Positions 14,452 to 23,855 of a stretch of 36,770 nt of DNA are shown here, one piece after another (position 1 is the first letter of the stretch; the number at the start of each line of letters is the position of its first letter). The stretch spans positions 1-36,770 of the forward strand of contig CAMNPM010000023.1 in assembly GCA_946548065.1 (NCBI GenBank). The letters are read 5' to 3'. The DNA is from an uncultured Prevotella sp. GTDB taxonomy: Bacteria > Bacteroidota > Bacteroidia > Bacteroidales > Bacteroidaceae. The notes below the pieces were generated by a model. The model was not told the origin of the DNA and made no database searches. It worked only from the letters and a program-made list of their open reading frames with translations. A program made the translations under genes and the position numbers.

Positions 14452-16164
14452 TTACTTAAATTGATCCTCTTTCGGGGCTATCACCATATTCACGATGTTG
14501 CCCTCCTGGTTAGATGTCTGCACCCTCGTGTTGCCTTCCAGACCGGCGGTAATGACATCTTGCGGAATCTGGATAGCACGGCGCGGGTCTTTGACCGTCA
14601 GAGAGTCTGTCACATTGGTGATGTCGAAGTTGGCATTCATCGTACGGCGATAGACAACGATACCATAGCGCTTCACGTCCTGCATGCGCAGACCTTCGTG
14701 CAGAGTCAGGATACGGCGCAGGTGCAGAATGCACTGCAGCAGGCACTCCTTAGTCTCACCCTCCTTGCCGATGTCGAAAATGGGGTGCAAGTGCTTCTTG
14801 GGAGTGGGGCCGTGAGTTACCTTTACCTCGAGGCCGTTCTCGTCTTTGACCACATTGCCCTTCTCGTCTTTTAAGGTGGTAGTGTAAGCCTTCGGGACGT
14901 AGTAGTCAATGCTGTTATAGAATTCGGTGATGCTCTCTGCCGTCAGCACGGGGCTGTCGCGATGGAATACAGACAGTTCTGCATTGATGTCGTTCACTGC
15001 ACTCTGGGTGTTGCCCAGCAACGCATAGGCCTCGGCCCGCTCGAGCAGCAGGATGTCGGTGGTGAACGGACAATAGATAGCATGGGCATAACCTATTCGG
15101 GCCTGTACATCGGTGTACTCAAACTCGTAAGGCACCTTGCGGAAAATGTATTTGGACAGCGAGCGGTTGTACCAAACAGTGTAGCGGAAGTTCGTGCTAT
15201 TGCCCCAGGGACCTGTCGACTGCATCGTCTCATCATTAGAGATACGGTTGCCATGAGCATACTTGTCGCCAAACTGATAAGGTCCACCTATGGCGCCCCA
15301 TTGAGAATAGACAGACTGGATGAGCAGGTTGGCCCTGTTGTCAGAGCTGATGTAGAACTCAGGCTGGATTTGGCCGTTAGGCTGCAAAGCATCATAAGCA
15401 GCCCAGTCGCGCAGCACTATAGTAGGATTGTCACCGAGCACACGATTAGCGTAGTCGATGGTCTTCTCATACTTCTGATAGTTCAGGTAGAAGCGGGCTG
15501 CAAAGGCGAAGGCTGCATTGGGCGTAAAGTGGAACTTAGGATGACTGTAGGCATTCTTGACCAGCGGCAGTGCACGCTGAATATCAGCGTCGATATTCTC
15601 GTACAGCTCGGCCAGCGTTCCACGCTCATAGACCTCGCCCACCCTTCTCTCTGTTGCCGTAGGATAAGGCAGACCTTTCTCGGTATTGGCAGTTGACGGG
15701 TCGTATGCGTTGCAGAAGACGGTAGACAACTGGAACATGGCATAGGCACGGCAGAGCAGGGCCTCGCCCAGCTGGGCACTATACTGCGAAGCTTCTACAG
15801 GGTCCAGACCGTCAATGTGTTCTATCGCTGCATTGGCTGCTGCAATAGCGCTGTAATGCTTGTTCCACAGCTCCTGAGGTGATTCATCATCTCTGATTTC
15901 AGTAATGTCGTCCCACTGCCAGGCCTGACGCTGGAAACGGTCAGCCTCGTCCCAGCCATTGTTGTCGCAAAGGTCGGCATTGTCTGAATACATCTCCAGC
16001 AAGTATGCAGGATGAGTCTCCGGGTATGCACTTGTCAGAAGATCCGTAATATCCTCTGGTGTTTTTAGCTCCATACGATTGTCGGGCAGCTTGTCCAGCC
16101 AGTCGTTACATGAAGTAAGCCCCAGACTCAAGGCAATGATGGATAATCCAATATATTTCTTCAT
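14452..16164 (-). CDS. SusD/RagB family outer-membrane lipoprotein
   Basis: A 570-residue lipoprotein beginning MKKYIGLSIIALSLGLTSC, lipidated at Cys19, then NDWLDKLPDNRMEL, the usual RagB/SusD opening. TPR-like helices follow (ALLCRAYAMFQLSTVFCNAY and FAARFYLNYQKYEKTI), and a C-terminal RGI-like segment around LRMQDVKRYGIVV. A second ATG two codons upstream (16170) is possible; 16164 gives the standard MKK signal peptide. It partners the SusC-like protein coded 43 bp upstream. Confidence 0.93.
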   Translation of the reverse strand: MKKYIGLSIIALSLGLTSCNDWLDKLPDNRMELKTPEDITDLLTSAYPETHPAYLLEMYSDNADLCDNNGWDEADRFQRQAWQWDDITEIRDDESPQELWNKHYSAIAAANAAIEHIDGLDPVEASQYSAQLGEALLCRAYAMFQLSTVFCNAYDPSTANTEKGLPYPTATERRVGEVYERGTLAELYENIDADIQRALPLVKNAYSHPKFHFTPNAAFAFAARFYLNYQKYEKTIDYANRVLGDNPTIVLRDWAAYDALQPNGQIQPEFYISSDNRANLLIQSVYSQWGAIGGPYQFGDKYAHGNRISNDETMQSTGPWGNSTNFRYTVWYNRSLSKYIFRKVPYEFEYTDVQARIGYAHAIYCPFTTDILLLERAEAYALLGNTQSAVNDINAELSVFHRDSPVLTAESITEFYNSIDYYVPKAYTTTLKDEKGNVVKDENGLEVKVTHGPTPKKHLHPIFDIGKEGETKECLLQCILHLRRILTLHEGLRMQDVKRYGIVVYRRTMNANFDITNVTDSLTVKDPRRAIQIPQDVITAGLEGNTRVQTSNQEGNIVNMVIAPKEDQFK

Positions 16165-16207
16165 AGTCATTATTTCTTTTTTACTTGTTTACCTTTTTTC
16201 CTAAACA

Positions 16208-19200
16208 TTAGAATCCAACCTTCAGAGTAGCCGTGAACTGCTTGGGCACAGGTGCCGACACACCACCGGCGCGGAAGAACTCAGGATCCTGACCGTTCAG
16301 CTTCTTGTCGGCATAGATCAGGAAGAGGTTGGTGGCCTGCAGCTTCAGCGACAGGTTGGTCAGAGGCTTAATCCATGCTTTGGGGAAGTCGTACTGCAGC
16401 GAAATCTCCTTCATGCGGATGAAGTCGCCCTTGGCAATACGCACGTCAGAGTAGTTGTATGCGTTGTAGCCATAGCGGATGCTGTTGTTGGCCTCATACT
16501 GGCGGCGGCTCAGGATCACGGGCACGTTGGTGTACTGCTCATCGCCGGGAACCATCCAGCGGTTCTTGAACTCCTTCGTCATAGAGGTCATGTCAGAATA
16601 GCGGGCAGAGAAGACGGGGTCAAGACGCACCACATTGCCGAACGAGTAAGTGATGAAGAAATTCAGGGTGAAGCCCTTCCACTTGAACATGTTGCCAAAC
16701 GAGCCCTGGACCGTTGGGTCGGTGGGACCTTCGTACTTCAGGTAGCTCACCTTCTCGCGCTCCTGGAAGTTGATGTCGTAGGTGGTCACTTCGCCGGCCT
16801 CGTTGATGAAGGTAGGCATACCGTCTTCATTCAGTCCCTGGAAGGGAATAGAGAACAAGGCACGTACGGGATAGCCCTCAAGACGTCCACCCATGTTGGT
16901 AATCAGGTCGATCACACGGTCGCGGCTTGCCAGATTGGTAATCTCAGTCTTGGTGTGAGAGTAAACCAGCGAGGTGGTCCAGCTGAAGTCCCTGGTCTTG
17001 ATGTTCGTGGTGCTGATAGACAACTCCTGACCGCTCGACTTCATGTCGGCAGAGTTAGCCCAGCGAATCACCTGACCGCCAATACCCTGAGTGGCCACAG
17101 GACCAATCTCGTCGAAGTTCTTACGCCAGTACATATCGAAGGCCACATTGATGCGGTCGTTCAGGAAACCGGCCTCGAAACCGAAGTTGAACTCGTGCTT
17201 CTTCTCGTAGGTCAGGTCGTCGTTGGCAAGGTCCTTCATGTGAATACCTGTCTCCTTGTCCTGCGTGAATAAGCGATACGGCGTATAAGCCTCGAAGACA
17301 TTCGTCGAACTGGTATAGCCAGTGGGCGGCGGAGTAGCAGTCAGCGAGTAGCTGGCTTTCACCTTCAGGTGCGACAAGGTCGGGCGCAGGCTCTCAAAGA
17401 ATTTCTCCTGGTCGGCATTCCACGAACCTGCAATGTTCCAGGTAGGCGTCCAGCGGGCGCGGCGGCTCTTACCCATAGCGTTAGAACCTTCGTAGCGGAT
17501 GGTTCCGTTGATGACGTAGCGGTTGTCAAAGCCATAGGTGGCGTTTGCAAAGAATGCTGCCGAGCGCGAGTTGGTGTTGCTCAGCGTATAGTACTGGTTG
17601 TTGTCCTCCAGGGTCTTCTTGAAGAACTGATAGACGAAGAAAGGCAGTTCACCCTTGTAGTACTGCATACCGACACCATTGAAGTAGGTGCGGTTGCGCT
17701 CAATCTCTGTCGTCTCCATACCACCGAACAGATTCACGTAGTGCTTCTGTGCGAAGGTGTGTGTATAGTTGGCTGTCAGACGGAAGTTGTAGTCCCTCAT
17801 GCGGTTGTCGGTACGGCGCAGGAAACCACCATTGGGCAGCACCGAAATGGGAAGGGCGTATGGGTCGTCAGGATTGGTGTACAGATAGCGGTTGCCGTCG
17901 CGGATAATGCTGTTACCCATTGCGCGGTAGGCCTCGGCCTGGTTAGAGTCGTCCAGGATATGGTACTCCTGCGAGGTGGTGGTGTACTTCAGTGCACCAA
18001 GCAACGAGATTTCCAGGTCGCTGATGGGCTTGTACTTCAACTCTCCCTGGAACTTCGTATCCACAAAGTTCACGTCGATATAGTTAGTCTCCAGCTCGTG
18101 CATGATGTTGAAGGGAGCATAGTTGGAGTGATAGTAAGTATCGGGATCCAGAGCACGCGAGGTGTTCAGGGCATACGAGTAGGGGTTGATGTCAAAGTCG
18201 CGCTTGACGTTGCCCGATACCACGTCGACGTCCTGGCTCAGCGTACCGGGAGCGCGCTGCTTACGATAGCTGCCGCTGCCAATCAGGTTGATGGTCAGAT
18301 TGTCGAGAATCTTGTGATTCAAGTTCAGGTTCATGGTGTAGCGCTGCACCTTAGACTGCTTGTACCATCCGGGATCGACCATGGCCGAGATAGAGCCATA
18401 GTACTGTGACTTCTGCGTACCACCGCTCAGGCTGACAGAGTGGTTCTGCTGAATAGCACCAGAGAAGAGCTCTGAGAACCAGTCGGTATTTCTGAACTCA
18501 GCATTCTGCAGGTAAGCATACTCTGCCTCCTGTGTAGCAGGCAGGCCAAACTGTCCCGTAGTGGCGTTATACTCGTTCATCAGCTCGTACATCTTACCGT
18601 AGACACCATAGTCGGAACCATTCAGCACATTGCTGTATGCCAGCCAGCCTTTCTCCTTCAACTCCTTGTAGATACCCATCTGGTCCTGAGAGTTCAGGAT
18701 GTTGAAGTTGCTATACGACGGCTTCAGACGGGTGGTAAACTCACCCATATAATTAATGTGGGCCTGTCCGACCTTACCCTTCTTGGTGGTGACGACAATC
18801 ACACCGGCCATGGCGCGGGCACCGTAGATAGAGGTGGCCGAACCGTCCTTCAGAATCTGGAACGACTCGATATCGTCAGAGTTCAGACCGGCGATGGCCG
18901 AAGAAATCAGCGTTTCGGGGTTACCAGACGACAGCGCGTCGGAGTCGATATCGGTCACGTCCTCCATGATGACACCGTCAACCACCCACAGGGGCTTTGA
19001 CGAACCGTAGATAGACGTAGCACCACGCACACGGATCTTAGGAGCCGTACCAAAGGTACCCGTCACGTTTTGCACACTGACACCAGCCGAACGGCCTTCC
19101 AGCGAACGGCTGACATCTGCGATACCGTTCAGCAGGGCATCCTCAGCATTCACCTTATCCGTTGCACCTGTAAACATACGGCGGTCCATACGTGTCATAC

Positions 19201-19513
19201 CCGTCACCACGACCTCCTCCAGCTCTGCACTGTTGCGCAGCGTGATGGTCATGCCGTTCTGGGGTGTCACGGTCTCGGTCTCCATACCGATGTAGCTTAC
19301 TTGGATCTTCTTGCCCGAAGGCACCGAAATGGTAAAGTGACCATTAGCATCGGTCACCGTACCCGTCTTCTGTCCCTGCACCAACACCGTGGCCCCGATG
19401 ACGGGCTGGTTGTCTTCGGCAGAGACGACGGTACCTGTGACTTTTGTCTGGGCCAATGCCATTCCCAGACTCAGGAACAGGCAGGCCAAAAACATCGTTA
19501 GTCTTTTTTCCAT
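16208..19513 (-). CDS. SusC/RagA-like TonB-dependent outer-membrane transporter
   Basis: The 1101-residue protein starts with the signal peptide MEKRLTMFLACLFLSLGMALA. Then come the carboxypeptidase-D-like domain (about 24-103), the plug (VSRSLEGRSAGVSV, IRVRGATSI, KPLWVVDGV, AGVIVVTTKKGKVG) and a barrel ending FTATLKVGF. The open frame extends 55 codons upstream to 19678, but that part lacks a signal peptide and runs into the promoter, so ATG 19513 is preferred. It is the first gene of a five-gene operon reaching to 11037. It differs from the SusC-like protein at 6609-9851 along the barrel, so the two loci are probably not recent duplicates. Confidence 0.95.
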   Translation of the reverse strand: MEKRLTMFLACLFLSLGMALAQTKVTGTVVSAEDNQPVIGATVLVQGQKTGTVTDANGHFTISVPSGKKIQVSYIGMETETVTPQNGMTITLRNSAELEEVVVTGMTRMDRRMFTGATDKVNAEDALLNGIADVSRSLEGRSAGVSVQNVTGTFGTAPKIRVRGATSIYGSSKPLWVVDGVIMEDVTDIDSDALSSGNPETLISSAIAGLNSDDIESFQILKDGSATSIYGARAMAGVIVVTTKKGKVGQAHINYMGEFTTRLKPSYSNFNILNSQDQMGIYKELKEKGWLAYSNVLNGSDYGVYGKMYELMNEYNATTGQFGLPATQEAEYAYLQNAEFRNTDWFSELFSGAIQQNHSVSLSGGTQKSQYYGSISAMVDPGWYKQSKVQRYTMNLNLNHKILDNLTINLIGSGSYRKQRAPGTLSQDVDVVSGNVKRDFDINPYSYALNTSRALDPDTYYHSNYAPFNIMHELETNYIDVNFVDTKFQGELKYKPISDLEISLLGALKYTTTSQEYHILDDSNQAEAYRAMGNSIIRDGNRYLYTNPDDPYALPISVLPNGGFLRRTDNRMRDYNFRLTANYTHTFAQKHYVNLFGGMETTEIERNRTYFNGVGMQYYKGELPFFVYQFFKKTLEDNNQYYTLSNTNSRSAAFFANATYGFDNRYVINGTIRYEGSNAMGKSRRARWTPTWNIAGSWNADQEKFFESLRPTLSHLKVKASYSLTATPPPTGYTSSTNVFEAYTPYRLFTQDKETGIHMKDLANDDLTYEKKHEFNFGFEAGFLNDRINVAFDMYWRKNFDEIGPVATQGIGGQVIRWANSADMKSSGQELSISTTNIKTRDFSWTTSLVYSHTKTEITNLASRDRVIDLITNMGGRLEGYPVRALFSIPFQGLNEDGMPTFINEAGEVTTYDINFQEREKVSYLKYEGPTDPTVQGSFGNMFKWKGFTLNFFITYSFGNVVRLDPVFSARYSDMTSMTKEFKNRWMVPGDEQYTNVPVILSRRQYEANNSIRYGYNAYNYSDVRIAKGDFIRMKEISLQYDFPKAWIKPLTNLSLKLQATNLFLIYADKKLNGQDPEFFRAGGVSAPVPKQFTATLKVGF

Positions 19514-19675
19514 AAACACTCTCTTGTTTTTTGTTGATATTGAATTAATATAATTATGTACGTGTACGTAAAGAACAGACCATGAGACTAAAGCGTCTTT
19601 TTCGTGCCTTTCCGAAACATTTCCTCCAACTCTGCGGGAGAGGTGTCGGCAGTTGTCCGCACGGCGCATGATTTG

Positions 19676-19707
19676 CAAAAGTACTATTTACTTTTGTAAA
19701 AAACGAA
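19676..19707 (-). promoter_or_regulatory. Probable promoter of the second SusC/SusD operon
   Basis: TACTTTTG on the minus strand (complement of 19676-19683) is an exact -7 element; TTCG (complement of 19704-19707), 20 bp upstream, matches the -33 TTTG at 3 of 4 positions. The start site would be near 19672, leaving a leader of about 159 nt. Apart from this, 19514-19874 shows only AT-rich sequence and no gene or recognisable RNA. Confidence 0.6.
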
Positions 19708-19874
19708 TAATTTTATAAAAAATGCACATTTTCGTGCAAGAAATTAACAAATCAGCCCTTTTTTCGCCCTAAAAGTGCGATTTTGTGCTAAAAAGTTTGC
19801 AGAATGTTAATCTTTGTTGCCAGACTCTTTACAGCGGGTTAGTAATAATACGGAGGTACACTCCCCCACCTCGA

Positions 19875-21512
19875 TTAGCGGATGACCTTGCGGACGCTGC
19901 TGCCCTGGCGGACGATGGTGATGCCGCGCCGGGGAGCGGCGGCGGTGGTGCCGTCGAGGCGGTAGTACTGCAGCGGTAGGCTCTCGCTGACGGAGGGAAG
20001 GCGAAGGCCGGATGCTATTTCCTCGTTGGACACGGTGAGGGTGCCGTTGTTGGCCTTCGACAGATAGAACGTCGACTGCTTCAGCCAGTCGGTGTCTTCG
20101 CAGAGCATGGGCTGACAAGTGCTCTCGCGATGGTCCTTCGACACCCAGGTGAGCTTGTAGGCTCCCGCAGGCAGCTCATCGAAGTCGACCTCTATCGGAT
20201 CATAGTCATAATTGTCCTGTTCATCGGCATGCAGGTTGGTATAGCCTTTGCCGTACTCTATCGCGCCGGGCGACATCTGCTCGAGCAGCTTCAGCTGGGC
20301 GTAGCCCTTGCCGTCGGTGCTCTCCACGTAGAGTCCTACCTGGCCCGTAAAGGGAAGGAAGTGGGCATTATATACAAGATAATAAGGTATCGTCAGTTTG
20401 CGCTGGCGGCTGGAGACAGCGGGTTTGGCAAAGTAATAGACCGACCACCGGGAGTGGTAGGTGCCTGTAGGTCCCGACTCGGGCATGGGCTGTATGCCGA
20501 TGTTCATCTCCTGGCCCTGGCTGAACTTATAGCCCGGCACGTCGAGCAGGTCTACCTCGTAGAATCCGTCGCCGGCACCGCCCCAGCCCCAGTTGACATA
20601 CACCATGCCGCTCTTGTCGATGCCTGAGAGCACAAACGCATGGGCGCCCTGGCCCTCGGCATCCGTAGCGGCATAGAGGATGGGCCGACGGGCCTGCAGC
20701 TCGGCATCGATCATCGACATCCACTGCTCCGACGAATAGAACACGCGCTCACAGTACTGCAGGGCCAGCGAGTCGTACTGGAAGTTGCGGGCCAGGGCCA
20801 GAGCCTGGTCGTTGGTAAAGGCTCCGCTGGCCTCCGCGGTGTAGGACATCCTGCTGGCCTTGCCGCAGTCGTACACCAGCGTAGCCACAGCGGTCTTGAT
20901 GGCTTGCTTGGTTGCTGCTCCATAGGTGACATAGGGCATATTCGTCCAGTTGTAGACACCATTCACGGCCTCTTCGACGTAGTTGTCGTTCACCGTATAG
21001 CCACCCATGCCCTGTCCTTGTGCAGGCCACTCGTAATAGCGGAGCACCTGTGCCAGCGCCGTGGCTATGCAACCGGCCGGGGCATGCGACTTGTCGATGA
21101 TGGGGCATCGGTCATTATAGGGCGTGCCCTGGTCCCACCGGGTCTTCAGGAAATTGTCTACCTGACTATACTTCCTGGCCCTACGGGCGGCAGCGCCATG
21201 CTGCAACGCCTGGTCAACGTGGCGGAGCCACCATTGGAGTCCGCAGGGCATCTTGTCAGGCACGTAGGCCGACGGTGAGTAGCCCAGCACCTGAGTGCCG
21301 TCGCCATACTTGTTGAGCACTACAAAGCCACCCGCTGCGGCACCATACACGACATATCCCTCCGTCTCTGCCAGCTTGGCAGGGTCGGAGGTAATACCCA
21401 TCTGCTGCAACTGCCGGGCGGCAGCGCGCTGCCTGCGCTGCTCCTGCACGTCGGCACCATAGGAGGCCAGGGCGGCACCCGCCAGCAGCAATACGACCAA
21501 TAGCTTTCTCAT
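19875..21512 (-). CDS. C10-family (streptopain-like) cysteine peptidase with C-terminal sorting-like tail
   Basis: The 545-residue protein has a signal peptide (MRKLLVVLLLAGAALASYGA) and an inhibitory-type propeptide region, then the C10 catalytic domain. The nucleophile is Cys148 in APAGCIATALAQVLRYY, the histidine is His291 in GAHAFVLSGID, and VNWGWGGAGDGFYEVD (about 306-321) is the family's glycine/tryptophan loop. The last 35 residues or so (PLQYYRLDGT ... RRGITIVRQGSSVRKVIR) resemble the short C-terminal 'Y-L-G-x ... GIYI-x-GKK' tail common in secreted Prevotella proteins, so type IX-type sorting is possible. The gene follows the coiled-coil lipoprotein gene by 18 bp, so the two are probably cotranscribed. 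Secreted peptidases of this family degrade host or dietary protein. Confidence 0.92.
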   Translation of the reverse strand: MRKLLVVLLLAGAALASYGADVQEQRRQRAAARQLQQMGITSDPAKLAETEGYVVYGAAAGGFVVLNKYGDGTQVLGYSPSAYVPDKMPCGLQWWLRHVDQALQHGAAARRARKYSQVDNFLKTRWDQGTPYNDRCPIIDKSHAPAGCIATALAQVLRYYEWPAQGQGMGGYTVNDNYVEEAVNGVYNWTNMPYVTYGAATKQAIKTAVATLVYDCGKASRMSYTAEASGAFTNDQALALARNFQYDSLALQYCERVFYSSEQWMSMIDAELQARRPILYAATDAEGQGAHAFVLSGIDKSGMVYVNWGWGGAGDGFYEVDLLDVPGYKFSQGQEMNIGIQPMPESGPTGTYHSRWSVYYFAKPAVSSRQRKLTIPYYLVYNAHFLPFTGQVGLYVESTDGKGYAQLKLLEQMSPGAIEYGKGYTNLHADEQDNYDYDPIEVDFDELPAGAYKLTWVSKDHRESTCQPMLCEDTDWLKQSTFYLSKANNGTLTVSNEEIASGLRLPSVSESLPLQYYRLDGTTAAAPRRGITIVRQGSSVRKVIR

Positions 21513-21530
21513 CGTCTCGCCAGCGGGATA

Positions 21531-22382
21531 TTACTTCACCTGAATCACCAGATACTTGCTGGTAGACCAGAACTGCGAGGGATTCTCGATGCGCAGCACA
21601 TACTGCTTGTTGGCATCCTGCTCCAGACGGTAGCTCGACGCGGGATGCGAGGTGAGCAGCTTGGCCGAACGGCTATACAGCTTGATTTCCTTGTCTACGC
21701 GGATGTCAATCTTGGTAAAGTAGTCCTGGTTGAAGTTAGAGCGCAGCACCTCGCCATCGGCAATGATGCGCTGCTCCTTCAGCTCCTTCTTGGTGCCGAA
21801 GACAAACCATGCCGTGTTGAGCTCCTTGTCCTGGGCCGAGATGGTCTGCGACTTCTGTGTGGTCTCCTCCATCAGCGTACCCACATCGGTCTTCAGGTCG
21901 GTCACCTGGGTGGTGAGCTCGCCAATCTGGATGTCCTTGGCCTCCAGCTCGGCCACGAGGGCCTTGATCTGCGAGTCTTTCTCCTCCAGCTGGCGGGTCA
22001 GGTTGTCGATGGTGCGGCGCAGCTGGTCGCCCTTCACTGAGCTCTGGCGGAGCTGGCTGCGCAGCTTGTTGATGAGCTCGCGGTTCTGCTGCATGGTCTG
22101 CTGAATGAACTGCAGATTCTCGGAGATACGCTCCTTCATGCTGGCACCCTCGCCCTGACGGGCCACGCTGACGCGGTCTTCAGCGGCACTGATGGCGCGA
22201 AAGCCCTCCTCGATGTCGTTGAAGGTCGACATCATGTCGTTGATCTCGTTATCTTTCTGGGCAATGATGCGGTTCAGGGAGTCGCGCTCCTGCTGAGCCT
22301 GCTGGTCTACAGCCTGTTGTGCCTTTTCGTTACAAGCGGCGAATGCCATGAGACACACTGCAAATAAAAATAGTTTTTTCAT
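21531..22382 (-). CDS. Coiled-coil lipoprotein, Cbp1-like
   Basis: The 283-residue lipoprotein (Cys17 in AFAACNEKAQQAV) is dominated by a coiled coil from about 20 to 195 with repeating heptads such as LRRTIDNLTRQLEEKDSQIK. A conserved-looking C-terminal domain starts at LNTAWFVFGTKKELKEQRII and ends ENPSQFWSTSKYLVIQVK. The coiled coil plus the LNTAxFVFGTKKELKE segment resembles the Bacteroides Cbp1 collagen-binding adhesin family as I remember it. The same architecture is widespread in Bacteroidales as a hypothetical lipoprotein, so an adhesin role is uncertain. It sits 17 bp from rsmI and 18 bp from the peptidase gene, so the three form a probable operon. Confidence 0.72.
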   Translation of the reverse strand: MKKLFLFAVCLMAFAACNEKAQQAVDQQAQQERDSLNRIIAQKDNEINDMMSTFNDIEEGFRAISAAEDRVSVARQGEGASMKERISENLQFIQQTMQQNRELINKLRSQLRQSSVKGDQLRRTIDNLTRQLEEKDSQIKALVAELEAKDIQIGELTTQVTDLKTDVGTLMEETTQKSQTISAQDKELNTAWFVFGTKKELKEQRIIADGEVLRSNFNQDYFTKIDIRVDKEIKLYSRSAKLLTSHPASSYRLEQDANKQYVLRIENPSQFWSTSKYLVIQVK

Positions 22383-22399
22383 GTTGTTCTACTTATTTA

Positions 22400-23107
22400 T
22401 TACTCTTTATCTTTTTTGTTTTTCTCTTCTTTCTCCTCCGTCTTGCCAGCCACGATGATGACGAACTCGCCGCGCGGCTCGTGCTCGGTGAAGTGGGCCG
22501 TCACCTCGGCCAGCGTACCGCGCACACTCTCCTCGTGGATCTTGGAAATCTCGCGGCACACGCTGCACTGACGCTCCGCCCCGAACTCCTCGCTGAACTG
22601 CTGAAGGGTCTTCAGCACCCGGTAGGGCGACTCGTAGAACACCATCGTGCGCGACTCGTCGGCCAGGCTCCTAATCTTGGTCTGCCTGCCTTTCTTCTGG
22701 GGCAGGAAGCCCTCGAAACAGAAACGGTCGCAGGGCAGTCCGCTCGACACCAGGGCCGGCACAAAGGCCGTAGCCCCGGGCAGCGTCTGCACCTCGATGC
22801 CGGCACGCACGGCCTCGCGCACCAGGAAGAAGCCCGGGTCGCTGATGCCCGGCGTACCGGCATCGCTCACCAGGGCCACCGTCTGGCCGGCCTGCAGACG
22901 CTCGATGACGGAAGCCGAGGTGCCATGCTCGTTGAACTTATGGTGCGACAACAGGTGCTGCTGAATGCCGAAATGCTTCAAGAGGATACCCGACGTCCGT
23001 GTATCCTCCGCCAGCACCACGTCGGCCTCTTTCAGCACCCGGATGGCACGTAGCGTCATGTCTTCCATATTGCCCACAGGAGTGGGAACGATATACAGAA
23101 TACCCAT
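22400..23107 (-). CDS. rsmI: 16S rRNA (cytidine-1402-2'-O)-methyltransferase
   Basis: Transfers methyl from SAM to the 2'-O of C1402 in 16S rRNA, near the decoding centre. The 235-residue protein has the tetrapyrrole-methylase fold with the start MGILYIVPTPVGNMEDMTLRAI, the AEDTRTSGILL motif (about 39-49), VALVSDAGTPGISDPG (about 77-92) and the CREISKIHEE segment. An upstream in-frame ATG at 23203 would put the promoter -7 box inside the gene, so ATG 23107 is preferred. It is the first gene of the rsmI / lipoprotein / C10 peptidase cluster. The Lys/Glu-rich C-terminus (about 15 residues) is extra to the core fold. Confidence 0.94.
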   Translation of the reverse strand: MGILYIVPTPVGNMEDMTLRAIRVLKEADVVLAEDTRTSGILLKHFGIQQHLLSHHKFNEHGTSASVIERLQAGQTVALVSDAGTPGISDPGFFLVREAVRAGIEVQTLPGATAFVPALVSSGLPCDRFCFEGFLPQKKGRQTKIRSLADESRTMVFYESPYRVLKTLQQFSEEFGAERQCSVCREISKIHEESVRGTLAEVTAHFTEHEPRGEFVIIVAGKTEEKEEKNKKDKE

Positions 23108-23115
23108 ATCGGCTG

Positions 23116-23123
23116 CAAAGTTA
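23116..23123 (-). promoter_or_regulatory. -7 element giving a near-leaderless rsmI transcript
   Basis: TAACTTTG on the minus strand matches TAnnTTTG; its last base is 8 bp before the rsmI ATG at 23107. With the usual start-site offset the leader would be about 5 nt. No clear -33 TTTG is present at the normal distance, so the call depends on the -7 box alone. Confidence 0.5.
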
Positions 23124-23241
23124 GTGTTTTTGAAGGAAAAGTGGATAGTGAAAAGTGAAAAATTTGCTGCCACACTGAACATTTTTTCATTTTTCAACGA
23201 CATTTCTCCTTCTCATTTCTCATTTTTTCATTTAAAATGCC

Positions 23242-23249
23242 TACCTTTG
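23242..23249 (+). promoter_or_regulatory. -7 element giving a near-leaderless tdk transcript
   Basis: TACCTTTG matches TAnnTTTG and ends 5 bp before the first of two adjacent ATGs (23255 and 23258). The T-rich stretch around 23218-23229 contains no perfect -33 TTTG. The box lies inside the upstream extension of the open frame, arguing against a start at 23237. It is divergent from the rsmI element; the 118 bp between the boxes contains low-complexity CATTT/GAAAA repeats. Confidence 0.5.
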
Positions 23250-23254
23250 CAGGC

Positions 23255-23854
23255 ATGATGACAGAAAGCCATGTGGGCGAGACACACCGCCCAGGAAGAA
23301 TAGAAGTAGTGTGCGGCAGCATGTTCTCGGGCAAGACCGAGGAGCTGATCCGCCGTCTTCGCCGTGCGCAGTTTGCCCGCCAGCGCGTAGAGATATTCAA
23401 GCCCGCCATCGACACCCGCTACAGCGACGAGGAGGTGGTGAGCCACGACCACAATGCCATCCCCTCCACCCCACTCGACTCCTCGGCCAGCATCCTGCTG
23501 CTCTCGTCAGACATCGACGTGGTAGGCATCGACGAGGCCCAGTTCTTCGACATGGGACTGGTGGATGTCTGCAACCAGCTGGCCTACCGCGGCGTACGCG
23601 TCATCATTGCCGGACTGGACATGGACTACAAGGGTGTACCCTTCGGTCCCATCCCCGCCCTCTGCGCCATTGCCGACGATGTCACCAAGGTACATGCCAT
23701 CTGTGTGAAATGCGGCAATCTGGCATACGTCAGCCACCGCACCGTGCAGAACGACAAGCGCGTTCTGCTGGGCGAGACACAAGAGTACGAGCCGCTCTGC
23801 CGCGACTGCTACCAACGCGCCATCGAGGAGGAAAACAAAAAAACATCCCAATAA
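23255..23854 (+). CDS. tdk: Thymidine kinase
   Basis: Phosphorylates thymidine to dTMP with ATP (salvage pathway). The family signatures are the P-loop [11 protein letters not shown] near the N-terminus, the DEAQFFD Walker-B/catalytic segment, the [15 protein letters not shown] lasso motif and a C-terminal zinc site built from CVKCG and CRDCY, all typical of type II (TK1-like) kinases. From ATG 23255 the length is 199 residues, normal for the family; 23258 is equally possible. It is transcribed divergently from rsmI and followed by the tRNA-Lys gene, which has its own promoter. Confidence 0.95.
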   Translation: MMTESHVGETHRPGRIEVVCGSMFSGKTEELIRRLRRAQFARQRVEIFKPAIDTRYSDEEVVSHDHNAIPSTPLDSSASILLLSSDIDVVGIDEAQFFDMGLVDVCNQLAYRGVRVIIAGLDMDYKGVPFGPIPALCAIADDVTKVHAICVKCGNLAYVSHRTVQNDKRVLLGETQEYEPLCRDCYQRAIEEENKKTSQ

Positions 23855-23855
23855 A

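Noticed and set aside
19514..19678. N-terminal extension of the second SusC-like gene
   Set aside because: It precedes a complete signal peptide and overlaps the promoter -7 box, so it is unlikely to be translated.
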